A stretch of DNA of 64,000 nt, taken from NCBI GenBank assembly GCA_963721115.1, contig CAVRIA010000013.1:27207-91206 (forward strand), written 5' to 3'. The notes under the pieces are model-generated. The model saw only the letters and a program-made list of their open reading frames with translations, had not been told where the DNA came from and ran no database searches. The stretch comes from CAVRIA01 sp963721115 (lineage in GTDB: Bacteria > Desulfobacterota > Binatia > HRBIN30 > CADEER01). Below are positions 46,148 through 55,070 of this stretch, in pieces. The position numbers and the translations under genes were made by a program. Position 1 is the stretch's first letter. Each line of letters starts with the position of its first letter.

Positions 46148-47794
46148 CTACTTCAGGCCCAGCTTCTCCAGTGCCAGCGACTTCGCCCATCGATAGTCGG
46201 CCTTGCCGGCGGGGCTGCGAACCATTTCGTCGACGAACAGAACGGCGCGCGGGAGCTTGTAGCGGGCCAGGTGGCGGGCGCTGAACTCCACCAGCTCCGC
46301 CTCGGTCGGGACCTCGCCGACGCGGGCCTGGACCACGGCGGTGACCTGCTGGCCGAATCGGTCGTTCGGGGTGCCGACGACGACGGCGTCGTAGACCGAC
46401 GGGTGGTGCTTGAGCGCCTTCTCCACTTCCTCGGGATAGATCTTCTCGCCGCCCGAGTTGATCGATACCGAGCCGCGCCCGAGCACGACGATCGAGCCGT
46501 CCTCCGCGACCTGGGCGTGGTCGCCCGGGATGGCGTAGCGCACGCCGCCGATGACGGGAAAGGTCTTGGCGGTCTTCTCGGCGTCCTTGAAGTAGCCCAG
46601 CGGCACGTGGCCGCTGCGCGCCAGCCAGCCGCTCTCCGCGCTGCCCGGCGCGAGCTTGCGCGTCAGGTCCTCGGAGAGGACGACCGTGTCGTCGTTCATC
46701 TTGAAGCTGCCGGTGCTGACCTTGCCTCCCGCGGTGGTGATCTGCGAGCCCTGCCCGCCGGTCTCCGAGGCGCCGAACCCGTCGATGATCATCAGGTGCG
46801 GGATCTTGGCCAGGAACGCTTCCTTCAGGGCGGGCGTCAGGATCGCGCCGCCGGAGAGCAGCGCCCGGAACGACGAGAGGTCGTAGGTCTTCTTGCCCAG
46901 CTGGTCGAGCAGCGGCCGGCCGAAGGCGTCGCCGACGATGATCAGGAAGGTCACGGCGTGCTTCTCGATCGTGGTCCAGATGTCGTCGGGGTCGAGGTGA
47001 TCGACGTGGCTCTGGATGACGACGGTGCCGCCCTGGTGAAAGGCGTTGAACGCCATCCAGTGGGCGGCGCCGTGCATGAACGGCGGTGCCGGCAGGGCGC
47101 GGACGTTGCCCGCCTTGGCGACCTCGACGAGGGTTGCGATGTCGGGAAACTTCGTGCCACCCAGCGGCTGGCCGCCGAGGGCGCCGAAGAAGATATCCTC
47201 CTGGCGCCACAGCACGCCCTTCGGCATGCCCGTCGTGCCGCCCGTGTAGAGGATGTAGAGGTCGTCGGCCGACCAGTGCAGCGCCGGCCGCTGGGGCGAG
47301 GCCCGGCGCAGCGCCTCCTCGTAGTCGACCGCGCCCGGCAGCAGCGCGTGACCCGAGTCGTCGGCGACCTGGATCAGCACGTCGAGGTTGGGGAGCTCGG
47401 CGCGGATGCGAGCCACGTTGGGGGCGAAGCGGGCGTGGTAGACGAGCGCCCGGGCGTCGGCGTCGTTGAGGAGATAGGTGAGCTCCTGGTCGACGTAGCG
47501 GTAGTTGACGTTGAAGGGGGCGACGCGCGCCTTGTAGGACCCCAGCATCGCCTCCAGGTACTCGTTGCCGTTGTAAAGGTAGATGCCGAGATGGTCCTGC
47601 CCGGATTCGAAGCTCTGCAGCTGTGCGCGCTCCGCGTGACAGCCGAGCCCGCGGCCGTGCAGATAGTTGCCGAGACGGCGGGTGCGCTCGTTCAGCTGCG
47701 TCCACGTGAAGCGGCGGTCGCGCACCACGATGCACTCGCGGTCCGGGATCGCCGCGGCGATCGCCTCGCTGATCTCGGCGAGATTGAACTCCAT
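46148..47794 (-). CDS. AMP-forming acyl-CoA synthetase
   Basis: The protein has 548 residues, with AGGAGG upstream. It is an ANL-superfamily ligase: P-loop YTGGTTGMPKGVLW, DGFGASETGGQG (A5-type motif), AIPGDHAQVAEDG, VLGRGSVSINSGGEKIYPEEVE, and the C-terminal catalytic Lys in SPAGKADYRWAK. It activates a carboxylic acid to acyl-AMP and then acyl-CoA. The chain length is unclear; the set of lipid and CoA-transfer genes nearby favours a fatty or aromatic acid. Related proteins are annotated as FadD-like. It is cytoplasmic or membrane-associated. Confidence 0.92.
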   Translation of the reverse strand: MEFNLAEISEAIAAAIPDRECIVVRDRRFTWTQLNERTRRLGNYLHGRGLGCHAERAQLQSFESGQDHLGIYLYNGNEYLEAMLGSYKARVAPFNVNYRYVDQELTYLLNDADARALVYHARFAPNVARIRAELPNLDVLIQVADDSGHALLPGAVDYEEALRRASPQRPALHWSADDLYILYTGGTTGMPKGVLWRQEDIFFGALGGQPLGGTKFPDIATLVEVAKAGNVRALPAPPFMHGAAHWMAFNAFHQGGTVVIQSHVDHLDPDDIWTTIEKHAVTFLIIVGDAFGRPLLDQLGKKTYDLSSFRALLSGGAILTPALKEAFLAKIPHLMIIDGFGASETGGQGSQITTAGGKVSTGSFKMNDDTVVLSEDLTRKLAPGSAESGWLARSGHVPLGYFKDAEKTAKTFPVIGGVRYAIPGDHAQVAEDGSIVVLGRGSVSINSGGEKIYPEEVEKALKHHPSVYDAVVVGTPNDRFGQQVTAVVQARVGEVPTEAELVEFSARHLARYKLPRAVLFVDEMVRSPAGKADYRWAKSLALEKLGLK

Positions 47795-47908
47795 TCGATG
47801 TGGCCTCCTGGTGGGGCGCCATCCTCCCCGAAGTGGAGCGCGGCTTCAAGGACCGCGCTGGCGTCGACGCTTGACCCGCATCCGGCGGCTACGTAGAAGG
47901 GCAGACAC

Positions 47909-48121
47909 ATGCGCTCAGGAACTTCCATCGCCTTTGTCTTGATCCGCCTGCCGCGCGGCGAGCGACCGTCCCACGAGCAGTTCGCCGACGCGTTGAACGA
48001 GGATCGCCAGCGCCTGCATCTGCCGCCGTCCAACGGAGCGATCGAGTTCCTCACCGCAGGTCCGTACGCGATCATCGTCGACGGCCAGGAGCTCGACGAG
48101 TACGTCGCCTGGGAGCGGTGA
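47909..48121 (+). CDS. small hypothetical protein
   Basis: The protein has 70 residues, with GAAGGG before the ATG. It reads SIAFVLIRLPRGERPSHEQFADALNE then a NGAIEFLTAGPYAIIVDGQEL stretch, with alternating strands and one helix, and ends in YVAWER. No motif or signal peptide is recognised. It is divergent from the acyl-CoA synthetase. A degenerate CTGTTGG repeat tract follows its stop codon. Confidence 0.55.
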   Translation: MRSGTSIAFVLIRLPRGERPSHEQFADALNEDRQRLHLPPSNGAIEFLTAGPYAIIVDGQELDEYVAWER

Positions 48122-48130
48122 AAAGGCAGG

Positions 48131-48161
48131 CTGTTGGGTTGTTAGCTGTTGGCTGTTGGGG
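48131..48161. repeat. short G/T-rich degenerate tandem repeat
   Basis: CTGTTGGGTTGTTAGCTGTT and a further GGCTGTTGGGG, a 7-10-bp-period degenerate repeat. Similar tracts occur at 53.1, 54.9 and 58.6 kb. Confidence 0.6.
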
Positions 48162-48262
48162 TTCGATCAAACCCAAGCTCTCGACCTCGCCAACCGGTCA
48201 CTGGTCACCGGTCGCGCTCCCTGGCTGTTCCATGCGGTGGCCAAGCGTGAGAAGATGCCCCG

Positions 48263-49000
48263 ATGAGGACCACGACCACCGAGATCGCCCCCGACCTGTT
48301 TCGCCTCTCGACCTTCGTTCCCGACTTCGAGCTGCAGTTCAATCAATTTCTGGTGCGCGACGAGGAGCCGCTCCTGTTCCACACCGGGATGAGGAGCCTC
48401 TTCCCGCTCGTGCGCGAGGCGGTCGCGGCGATCCTTCCCGTAACGTCGATTCGCTGGATCTCCTTCAGCCACTTCGAGGCCGACGAGTGCGGCTCCCTGA
48501 ACGAGTGGCTCGAAGCCGCGCCGCGCGCCCAGGCCGCGTGCAGCTTCGTGGCGGCGATGGTCAGCGTCAACGACTTCGCCATCCGTCCGGCGCGTCCCCT
48601 GCAGGACGGTGAGGTCGTCGAGACGGGTCGGCAGCGCCTCCGCTTCCTCTCCACCCCGCAGGTACCGCACGCCTGGGAGGCCGGTCTCCTGTTCGAGGAG
48701 TCGAACGCGGCGCTGCTGTGCTCCGACCTGTTTCTTCAAGAGGGAGACGTCGAGCCGCTCACCACGGCAGACATCGTGGAGCCGGCCCGCGCCGCGCTCG
48801 TCAAGTACGAGTCCGGCCCGTTCGCTCACTCCATCCCGTACACGCCGCAGACGGAGGAGATCCTCGCCGGCCTCGCCGCCCTGCGGCCGAGGCTGCTGCT
48901 GCCGATGCACGGCTCCACCTTCTCCGGCGACGGGGCAAAGGCCATCCTCGACATGGCCGCCGTGCTGCGAGACACGCTCGGCGGCGGCCGCGGGGCGTAG
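48263..49000 (+). CDS. metallo-beta-lactamase-fold protein of flavodiiron type
   Basis: The protein has 245 residues. All six metal ligands typical of a flavodiiron core are present in order: His70, Glu72 and Asp74 (SHFEADE), His136 (VPHAWEAG), Asp155 (CSDLF), and His216 (MHGSTF). Typical flavodiiron proteins carry a C-terminal flavodoxin domain, which is absent here. So it may use a separate electron donor, or act as an oxidoreductase of unknown type. Oxygen or NO reduction is known for the family but not shown. It lies 46 nt before the VOC protein gene on the same strand. Confidence 0.8.
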   Translation: MRTTTTEIAPDLFRLSTFVPDFELQFNQFLVRDEEPLLFHTGMRSLFPLVREAVAAILPVTSIRWISFSHFEADECGSLNEWLEAAPRAQAACSFVAAMVSVNDFAIRPARPLQDGEVVETGRQRLRFLSTPQVPHAWEAGLLFEESNAALLCSDLFLQEGDVEPLTTADIVEPARAALVKYESGPFAHSIPYTPQTEEILAGLAALRPRLLLPMHGSTFSGDGAKAILDMAAVLRDTLGGGRGA

Positions 49001-49046
49001 CCATCCGAGGCGAGCGCGGCGAGTGACCCCAGCGGCGGGAGGCGAC

Positions 49047-49499
49047 ATGGTCGACGAGGGACTGACGCACGTGGCGTTCGTTGTCGGCGATATCGAGGCC
49101 AGCATCCGCTTCTACGCCGAGTTCGCCAACATGAAGGTCGTCCACGATCGAGTCGACACCTCGACGGGATCGCGGGTGGCCTGGGTCACGGACGGAACGC
49201 GGCCCTTCGTCCTCGTCCTGATCGGGCTGCCGGCGTCGATTCCCGTGCGGCGCTGGCTGTCGAAAACGGTCGCCGGGCTGGTCCCGGCGTTCTCCCACCT
49301 GGGCGTCGGCTGCAAGTCGCGCGAAGAGGTGGATGCGCTCTGCGAGCGCGCCAAGCGCCAGGGCATCCTTCGCCAGGCGCCGGCGGACCTCGGACCGCCG
49401 GTCGGCTACTTCGGTCTCATCCGCGATCCCGACGGCAATACGCTGGAGGTCGCGTTCGGCCAGGAGGTCGGCCTGACGGTCGAGCAGTCGGGCGGCTGA
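49047..49499 (+). CDS. VOC-family protein (glyoxalase/bleomycin-resistance fold)
   Basis: The protein has 150 residues from the ATG at 49047, with GGGAGG upstream. THVAFVVGDIEASIRFYAEFANMKVVHD is the first beta-alpha-beta-beta-beta unit (given as THVAFVVGD and RFYAEFANM); FSHLGVGCKSREEVDAL and FGLIRDPDGNTLEVAFG form the second. His and Glu at the usual positions (HVAF, HLGV, LEVAF) could bind a metal. Function could be dioxygenase, lyase or resistance; not determinable. Likely co-transcribed with the MBL-fold gene. Confidence 0.85.
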   Translation: MVDEGLTHVAFVVGDIEASIRFYAEFANMKVVHDRVDTSTGSRVAWVTDGTRPFVLVLIGLPASIPVRRWLSKTVAGLVPAFSHLGVGCKSREEVDALCERAKRQGILRQAPADLGPPVGYFGLIRDPDGNTLEVAFGQEVGLTVEQSGG

Positions 49500-49597
49500 C
49501 GTCGCGCGGCTTCGGGCGGATCACGTACCGCCCCGAGACGAGGGCCGCCGCGACGCGCTCGTTGAATCCCCGGCGCGCGCTGTTATGAAGCGAAGGG

Positions 49598-50824
49598 ATG
49601 AGGCCGGTGGGCGCAGTATCTTCCATTCTTCCTCTGCGTCCTGGCCGGCTGCGCGGCGCGAGGGGCGTTCCGGCCCGCCGCCGTGTCGACCCCTCCCCCG
49701 TTCCTGCTGACGTTCTGGTGCGCGCCGCCGTTGGCCCGAGCTCGACGACGATCGGGCGGCCCAGATCGCGTCCGCCGGCTTCAACGTGATCGGCGCTCCC
49801 TGCGAGGGGGGCCTCGACCGCGGCGACACGCTGCGCGCGCTCGACGTCGCGGCGCGGCACGGGCTGCGGATGTGGGTGGCGGACCACCGTCTCGGCGCGC
49901 CGGGCGCGGGGGTCGAGGAGCGCGTTGCCTCGGCGGTGGCGGACTACGCGGGGCACCCGGCGCTGGCAGGCTACTTTCTGCAGGACGAGCCGGTGGTGCC
50001 GGACTTCGGAGCCCTGGCTTCGGTCGTGTCGGCGCTGCGCCGCGACGACCCGGAGCGGCTGGCCTACGTCAACCTGCTGCCCGATTACGTTCCGCTCGAG
50101 AATCTCGGCGCCGACACCTACCGCGATTACCTGGAGCGCTTCGTCGGCGGAGGTGAAGCCGCAGCTGCTGAGCTACGACTACTACCCGTTCGGTGAGAAG
50201 AAGGACCGCTCGACGTTCTTCGCCAACCTGGCCGCGGTTCGGGCGGTCGCCCTGCGCCACGACCTGCCGTTCCTGTTGATCGTCCAGGCGATGCCGCACG
50301 GGCCGTACCGCGACCCGAACGAGGCGGAGCTGCGCTGGCAGGTCTTCCACGCCCTCGCCTACGGCGCGCGCGGCATCTCGTACTTCGCCTACTGGACCCC
50401 GCCCGCCGACGGTGAGTTCGACTTCCACGACGGGCTGATCGAGAGCGGCCGGCCGACCCTGCACTACTTCCAGGTGGCGCGGATCAACGGCGATCTGCGG
50501 GCGCTGGCGGCGGCGCTGGCGCCGTACCGGTCGCTGGAGGTCGCCGACTCGACGGGGGAGGTCGGCGTGCCTTTCCCGGTCGGACCGATCGAGGCGATCG
50601 AGGGCGGGCCGGTGACGGCGGGCCTGTTCGCCGGTCGGTCGGGCGGGCTCGCGGTCCTGCTCGTCAACCGCGACTACCGCCACGGCGTGACGGCGGCGTT
50701 GCGGCTGCGCCAGGGGGCGGGCTGGCCGGAGGTGTTCGACCGGCAGGCGGGACGCTGGCGGCGCACCGATCGGGCGACGTTTCCGATCGCCCCGGGAGAC
50801 GCGCGCCTGCTGCGGTGGGAGTGA
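49598..50824 (+). CDS. lipoprotein with TIM-barrel-like glycosidase-type domain (three frame breaks)
   Basis: Reading through extra bases near 49604, 49737 and 50150 gives about 407 residues. The corrected N-terminus is MRRWAQYLPFFLCVLAGC, a signal peptide with lipobox. The body reads FLLTFWCAPPL, GFNVIGAPCEGGL, DYAGHPALAGYFLQDEP, LSYDYYPFGE, and LIVQAMPHGPY, a pattern of barrel strands with acidic residues (QDEP) seen in glycoside-hydrolase-like proteins of poorly known specificity. Residues 320-407 form a C-terminal beta-domain (VLLVNRDYRHGVTAALRLR). All three breaks are single inserted bases, so the gene is probably intact in the organism. Substrate is unknown; a surface polysaccharide is inferred. 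Confidence 0.6.
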
Positions 50825-50914
50825 GGGAAAAATGCAACCACGAAGGGCACGAAGAGCACGAAGACGAAGAATGCGAAGATGGAAGAATACGAAGATGGAA
50901 ATTGACGGGCTCGG

Positions 50915-51451
50915 TCATTTCCGTCGAGGCGTCGGCTCGGCCTCTTGCTTCTCCTTGACGCCCTTCCCGTCGTCTCCCAACACGAGGATCTGGCCGCTCA
51001 TCTCGGGCTGGTGCATCGTGCAGTAGAAGCGAAAGAGGCCTTCGTGGTGGAAGGTGAAGACGTACGAGGTCTTGCGCAGCGGCGGCAGCGTCACCTTCAT
51101 GAGCACGTCGAGATCGGGGTCGACGAGCATGAAGTCGTGCACGTCGTCCGGCTGCAGGTTCCAGAAGCTGATCGCGGTCGGTTGGTCTCGATGCACCGCG
51201 ATGAACGCCGGCGAGAAGGCGTACACCTCGCCGAACGTCGCGACGGTCTCCTCAGGCCCGGTCTCCTTGATCGCCACCGCCTGCGTCAGAACGGTGATCG
51301 CGGTCTCGGCGTTGCTCTCGTCGCGGCCGACGGCGACGACCTTCGAGGCGTTCGCGTTGGGAAGATAGTCGGGCACCTGCGGCGCGGAACCGGTCGGCAC
51401 GGCCAGCGGCGTGGCAGCGACGGCGGCGAGCACGACCAGCGGCAAGAGCAT
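50915..51451 (-). CDS. secreted cupredoxin (plastocyanin-like blue copper protein)
   Basis: The protein has 178 residues. A short signal peptide (LLPLVVLAAVAATPLA) is followed by a linker and a cupredoxin domain (residues 70-165). The type 1 copper ligands are visible: His105 (DVHDFML), Cys144, His147 and Met151 (FYCTMHQPEMSG). FAVHRDQPTAISFWNLQ and LRKTSYVFTFHHEGLFRFY complete the fold. It should carry electrons in the periplasm, or be a copper-binding subunit. AAGGAG precedes the start. No oxidase gene is adjacent, so the partner is unknown. It lies 149 nt divergent from the GT-C gene. Confidence 0.85.
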   Translation of the reverse strand: MLLPLVVLAAVAATPLAVPTGSAPQVPDYLPNANASKVVAVGRDESNAETAITVLTQAVAIKETGPEETVATFGEVYAFSPAFIAVHRDQPTAISFWNLQPDDVHDFMLVDPDLDVLMKVTLPPLRKTSYVFTFHHEGLFRFYCTMHQPEMSGQILVLGDDGKGVKEKQEAEPTPRRK

Positions 51452-51600
51452 CTGCGTCTCCTTGTCTCGTACGGATCAGCGAAGAGCTTCGCCGCCGCGC
51501 TTGTCAAGGAAAGCCGGCAAGTTGCCCCTCCCATGCCCCTGTGCCAGCATCCGCCGCGTGATCGAGGCGCCGCCGTCAGTGTCATCGCGCCGCGCGGGCG

Positions 51601-53163
51601 ATGGGTGAGTCGTTGCGCAGCTTCGGCGCCGGCGACCCGCGCGGGCCGCGCGTCGCGCTGGCGGCCCTGCTGGCGCTCGCCGCTCTCCTCTGTCTTCACT
51701 ACGCGCGCTTCGAGGTGGTCGACGACGCCTACATCTCGTTCCGCTACGCCCGCAACCTCGTCGAGGGCCACGGTCTGGTGTTCAACGTCGGCGAGCGCGT
51801 CGAGGGATACACGGACTTCCTCTGGGTGCTTCTCCTGGCGTTGCCGGCGTACGCCGGAGTGCCGTTGCCCCTGGCGAGCAAGGTGCTGGGCACGGCCTTC
51901 GCCCTGCTGGCGGTCTGGGCGACGGCGCGCCTGCTGCCCGCGTCGCGCCCGAGCTGGTCGCGCCTGCTGGCGCCGGCCCTCCTCGTCGGCAACCTGAGCT
52001 TCGCCCTGTGGGCGGTGCAGGGTCTGGAGACCGCGCTGTTCACGGCGCTCGTCGCGCTCGGCGTGCGCGCCGATCTGCGGGCGCGCGAAGGGCAAGCCGC
52101 GGCGTGGGCATCGGCGCCCTGGTACGCCCTGGCGACGCTCGCCCGACCGGAGGGCGCCGTCTTCTTCGCAGCGGCGCTCTCGTATCGCCTCGTCACCGAG
52201 AGAGGGATGAAGCGGCGCGGCTGGCTCGGTCCACTGCTCTACCTCGCGGTCGTCGGCTCACACGTCCTCTGGCGGCTCTCGTACTACGGCTATCCTCTGC
52301 CCAATACGTTCTACGCCAAGAGCGGCCTGTCGCTCGGGCTGCTCGCGCACGGAGCGGCGTACGTCACCGGATTCTTCCGCGGCGTCAACAGTCTGGTCCT
52401 GATCTTTCTCGTCCCCGCCGCGCTGCGTGCCCGACACGACGGGCGCCTGCGCTACCTGTTCTGGATGACCGGTGCCTACCTCGCCGCCGTCGCGCTGGAG
52501 GGCGGCGACTTCTTTCCCGGCTTCCGCTTCCTGGTCCCCGTCTACCCGCTTCTCTACACGCTGGTGCAGGAGGGCGCCGTCGCCGGCTTCACCTCCCTGC
52601 GCGGGCGGTGGTCGACGCGGCCGGCAGTGGTCGCGGCCGCAGCGGGCGCCGCCGCGCTGTGCTTTCACCTGTTCGCCGTCGCCGGCGTGGCCGAGTTCGA
52701 AGGCGAGTCGAGCCACGAGTTCACCAGCAATCTGCGCCGCGTCGCGGTCGCTCTCCGGGCGGCTTTCCCGCCGGGATCGAGCCTCGCCGCCAATCCGATC
52801 GGCGCCCTTTCCTTCTACACCGGGTTCCGCGTCTACGATCTGCTCGGCCTCACCGACGAGCACATCGCCCACAGCCCGGGGCCGCCGCCGGGCAGCGGCA
52901 TCATCGGCCACGAGAAGGGGGACGGCGACTACGTGTTCGGCCGCAAGCCGGATCTCTTCCTGGTCGGGAACGTCCTCGTCTCCGAGCGGCCGCCGGCCGA
53001 TTTCATGCACCGCCAGTGGCGCGCCTGGCTGAAGAGCGAGATCGAGTTCGTCCGCAACCCCGATCTGCACCGCTGGTACGTGCGCGACTGGCTGCCGCTG
53101 TCCGACGGCCGCTACGTCTACTTCCTGCGCAGAAAAGGAATACTGCAAGGTGTTAGGGGTTAG
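51601..53163 (+). CDS. GT-C-type membrane glycosyltransferase
   Basis: The protein has 520 residues and about ten hydrophobic helices. The first loop has VVDDAYISFRYARNLVEG, where the DD pair is the expected catalytic/metal site of GT-C enzymes that use polyprenyl-phosphate sugars. GERVEGYTDFLW and ALEGGDFFPGFRFLVPVYP also match arabinofuranosyl/mannosyltransferase-like proteins. The C-terminal 150 residues are soluble and periplasmic (GALSFYTGFRVYDLLGLTD). It probably glycosylates an envelope lipid, glycan or protein. The last residues (QGVRG) come from the GTGTTAGG repeat, so the repeat has run into the gene end. Confidence 0.75.
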   Translation: MGESLRSFGAGDPRGPRVALAALLALAALLCLHYARFEVVDDAYISFRYARNLVEGHGLVFNVGERVEGYTDFLWVLLLALPAYAGVPLPLASKVLGTAFALLAVWATARLLPASRPSWSRLLAPALLVGNLSFALWAVQGLETALFTALVALGVRADLRAREGQAAAWASAPWYALATLARPEGAVFFAAALSYRLVTERGMKRRGWLGPLLYLAVVGSHVLWRLSYYGYPLPNTFYAKSGLSLGLLAHGAAYVTGFFRGVNSLVLIFLVPAALRARHDGRLRYLFWMTGAYLAAVALEGGDFFPGFRFLVPVYPLLYTLVQEGAVAGFTSLRGRWSTRPAVVAAAAGAAALCFHLFAVAGVAEFEGESSHEFTSNLRRVAVALRAAFPPGSSLAANPIGALSFYTGFRVYDLLGLTDEHIAHSPGPPPGSGIIGHEKGDGDYVFGRKPDLFLVGNVLVSERPPADFMHRQWRAWLKSEIEFVRNPDLHRWYVRDWLPLSDGRYVYFLRRKGILQGVRG

Positions 53164-53239
53164 GCTGTTAGGGTGTTATGTCAAAAGGGGAGACACCATC
53201 CCCTGACAGCGTAACCCCCAGCAGCCTAACACCCTGCAG
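53143..53239. repeat. TTAGG-rich inverted repeat between convergent genes
   Basis: CTGCAAGGTGTTAGG (53143-53157) pairs with CCTAACACCCTGCAG (53225-53239), 14 of 15 bases. In between lie further GTTAGGCTG units and their complements. It spans the end of the GT-C gene and the gap to the LMF gene. It probably terminates both transcripts. Confidence 0.7.
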
Positions 53240-53243
53240 TTCT

Positions 53244-54806
53244 CTATTCCCAACCGTGCTCGCGCAGAAACTCGCGCAGGCGCGGGTCGTCGCGCGACAG
53301 CGGCGGCAGGTAGGCGCCGAGCAGCTTTCGCTTCCACCAGGCGCCGCTGCTCGCGTCCCAGCTCGTGAACTCGTACTCGTAGAGCTGGGCGCGGATGAAC
53401 TTCGGCGGGCCGTCCGGGAACGGGTTGTCCTCCAACAGAGAGACGGCGCCCGGGTTTCCCTGCAGCAGCTGGTCGATGAAGTGCAGGAGCCAGGGGCTGG
53501 TGCGGTAGTCGCCCATGGCCGAGAACCAGATCTGCCAGTCGAGGCGCGGCTGGTAGGGGGCGATGACGCACGGCCGGCGGTCGACGCGCCCGGGCTTGCA
53601 GACGAACTCGTACGGCCGCCATCGGGTCGCGTCGGTGAGCGTGTCGTCGGTCGTGCCCTCGAGGATGATCTCGTGGCGGTGGCGGGTGATGCTGCCGAAG
53701 GCGCCGTAGGTGTTGACCAGCTCCAGCGCGTCGAAGGAGCTGTTCATGACCTGCCGGGGGGAGAGCATGTTGAGGACGGGACTGATGCTGAGATACGCGA
53801 CCAGCGCGCACAGCGCATAGGTGACCGCGCGGCGCGGGGGCGACGGAGCACGTTCGCGCGCGGCCAGCAGCCGCTGCCGCAACCGCGCCGGGAAGAGGCG
53901 CGACAGAGCCCGATCGTCGAAGGCGGCGATGCAGAGGGCGAGCGTGAGCCAGTTGAGCCACGACAGGTTGCCGCTGAGGATGAGCAGAACCTGGAACGCC
54001 ACCAGGAAGAGCCCGCCGACGTGGCGAATGCGCCGCGGCGTGAAGAGCGTCCACGGAACGATCAGCTCGACGAAGTGGTTGAACAGCACCTCGAGCTCGT
54101 GGAAGCGCGCCGGCATGTGGTGCAGGTACCAGCTCAACGGGTTCGGCAGCGGCTGGGTCTCGTAGTGGTAGATCATGCAGGTGAGGTTTCGCCAGCAGGG
54201 ATCGCCGCGCAGCTTGATCAGCCCGGCGCCGAACATGACGCGGAAGAGCAGCCAGCGCAGCAGCCAGATCACCGGCACCGGAGGCGGCGTGCTCTCCCGC
54301 AACGGACGCGGATCGAGGACCGGGCAGAGGAAGATGGCGAGGAAGCCGGTCTCCAGCAGCAGGCTCTCCCAGCCGTATCCCCAGAAGAGCTGGCCGACGT
54401 GGACGAAGGACAGGTACAGGAACCACAGCAGGGCGAGCAGCGGCGCGTTGGCGAAGCCGGCGAGGAGAAGCAGGGACAGGCCGACACCGGCGTAGGCGAA
54501 GCCCTGCATGAAGGCGTCCGAGCAATCGAGCCAGAAGAGGCTCGGCACGGCGGCGAAGGCGGACAGCCGCCCGTCGTAGTACGAGGCGACGCGGTGCAGG
54601 TAGAGGGGCACCGGCAGCAGCCCATTCGCCCCGATGAGCGGCCGGAGCTGCTCCACCGCCACCAGGAAGGCGATCAGGTAGATGAAGCCAAGAGCGCGCA
54701 GGAAGAGGTAGCGCGTGAGCCAGTAACGGCCGCGCAGCGTCGCCGCCGTCGCGGCGATCGGCTCCGCGATCGGGCCGGCGACAGAAGGGGACGCGGGCAT
54801 TTGCAT
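53244..54806 (-). CDS. lipase-maturation-factor-like membrane protein
   Basis: The protein has 520 residues from the ATG at 54806 (54800 is also possible). It matches the LMF1-like family: RYWLTRYLFLRALGFIYLIAF at the N-terminus (start of about nine helices), GYGWESLLLETGFLAIFLCP, FRVMFGAGLIKLRGDPCWRNLTCMIYHYETQPLPNP (given as FRVMFGAGLIKLRGDPCW and MIYHYETQPLPNP), and WFSAMGDYRTSPWLL in the soluble C-terminal part. Animal LMF1 helps fold lipases in the ER; the bacterial role is unknown. It may help export or fold a secreted enzyme, which is inference. It is convergent with the GT-C gene. Confidence 0.88.
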   Translation of the reverse strand: MQMPASPSVAGPIAEPIAATAATLRGRYWLTRYLFLRALGFIYLIAFLVAVEQLRPLIGANGLLPVPLYLHRVASYYDGRLSAFAAVPSLFWLDCSDAFMQGFAYAGVGLSLLLLAGFANAPLLALLWFLYLSFVHVGQLFWGYGWESLLLETGFLAIFLCPVLDPRPLRESTPPPVPVIWLLRWLLFRVMFGAGLIKLRGDPCWRNLTCMIYHYETQPLPNPLSWYLHHMPARFHELEVLFNHFVELIVPWTLFTPRRIRHVGGLFLVAFQVLLILSGNLSWLNWLTLALCIAAFDDRALSRLFPARLRQRLLAARERAPSPPRRAVTYALCALVAYLSISPVLNMLSPRQVMNSSFDALELVNTYGAFGSITRHRHEIILEGTTDDTLTDATRWRPYEFVCKPGRVDRRPCVIAPYQPRLDWQIWFSAMGDYRTSPWLLHFIDQLLQGNPGAVSLLEDNPFPDGPPKFIRAQLYEYEFTSWDASSGAWWKRKLLGAYLPPLSRDDPRLREFLREHGWE

Positions 54807-54861
54807 TGCGACGTCGCGGCTCCAGATCGTATCAGCTCCCGCGCCGCTCCTCCACGGAAAG

Positions 54862-54972
54862 CCCAACAACCGCTCAACCCCCCGCCAGGTTGTTGGTTGT
54901 TGAGTTGTTGGTTGTCGGGAAGCTTTGATGACCAACAACGAACAACCGACAGAGCCAACAACCTTTCCCTGG
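54862..54972. repeat. GTTGTTG-type repeat region with inverted copies
   Basis: GGTTGTTGGTTGTTGAGTTG and nearby ACAACAACC-type complements (CCAACAACGAACAACCGAC, CCAACAACC) form a degenerate, self-complementary tract. It fills much of the 264-nt gap before the first GTPase gene. Confidence 0.65.
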
Positions 54973-55070
54973 TCCGCGTGGCTTGCAAGCGGGGGCCGGC
55001 GAAGCTTTAACGACCTCGTGGCGGTCGGGGGGCCTATCGATAACGCGTCGGAGTCGTTCCGGTCCGACGC

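Noticed and set aside
53143..53239. Telomere-like or origin-related TTAGGG repeats
   Set aside because: The units are few and degenerate, arranged as an inverted repeat between convergent genes, which fits a terminator or dispersed repeat.
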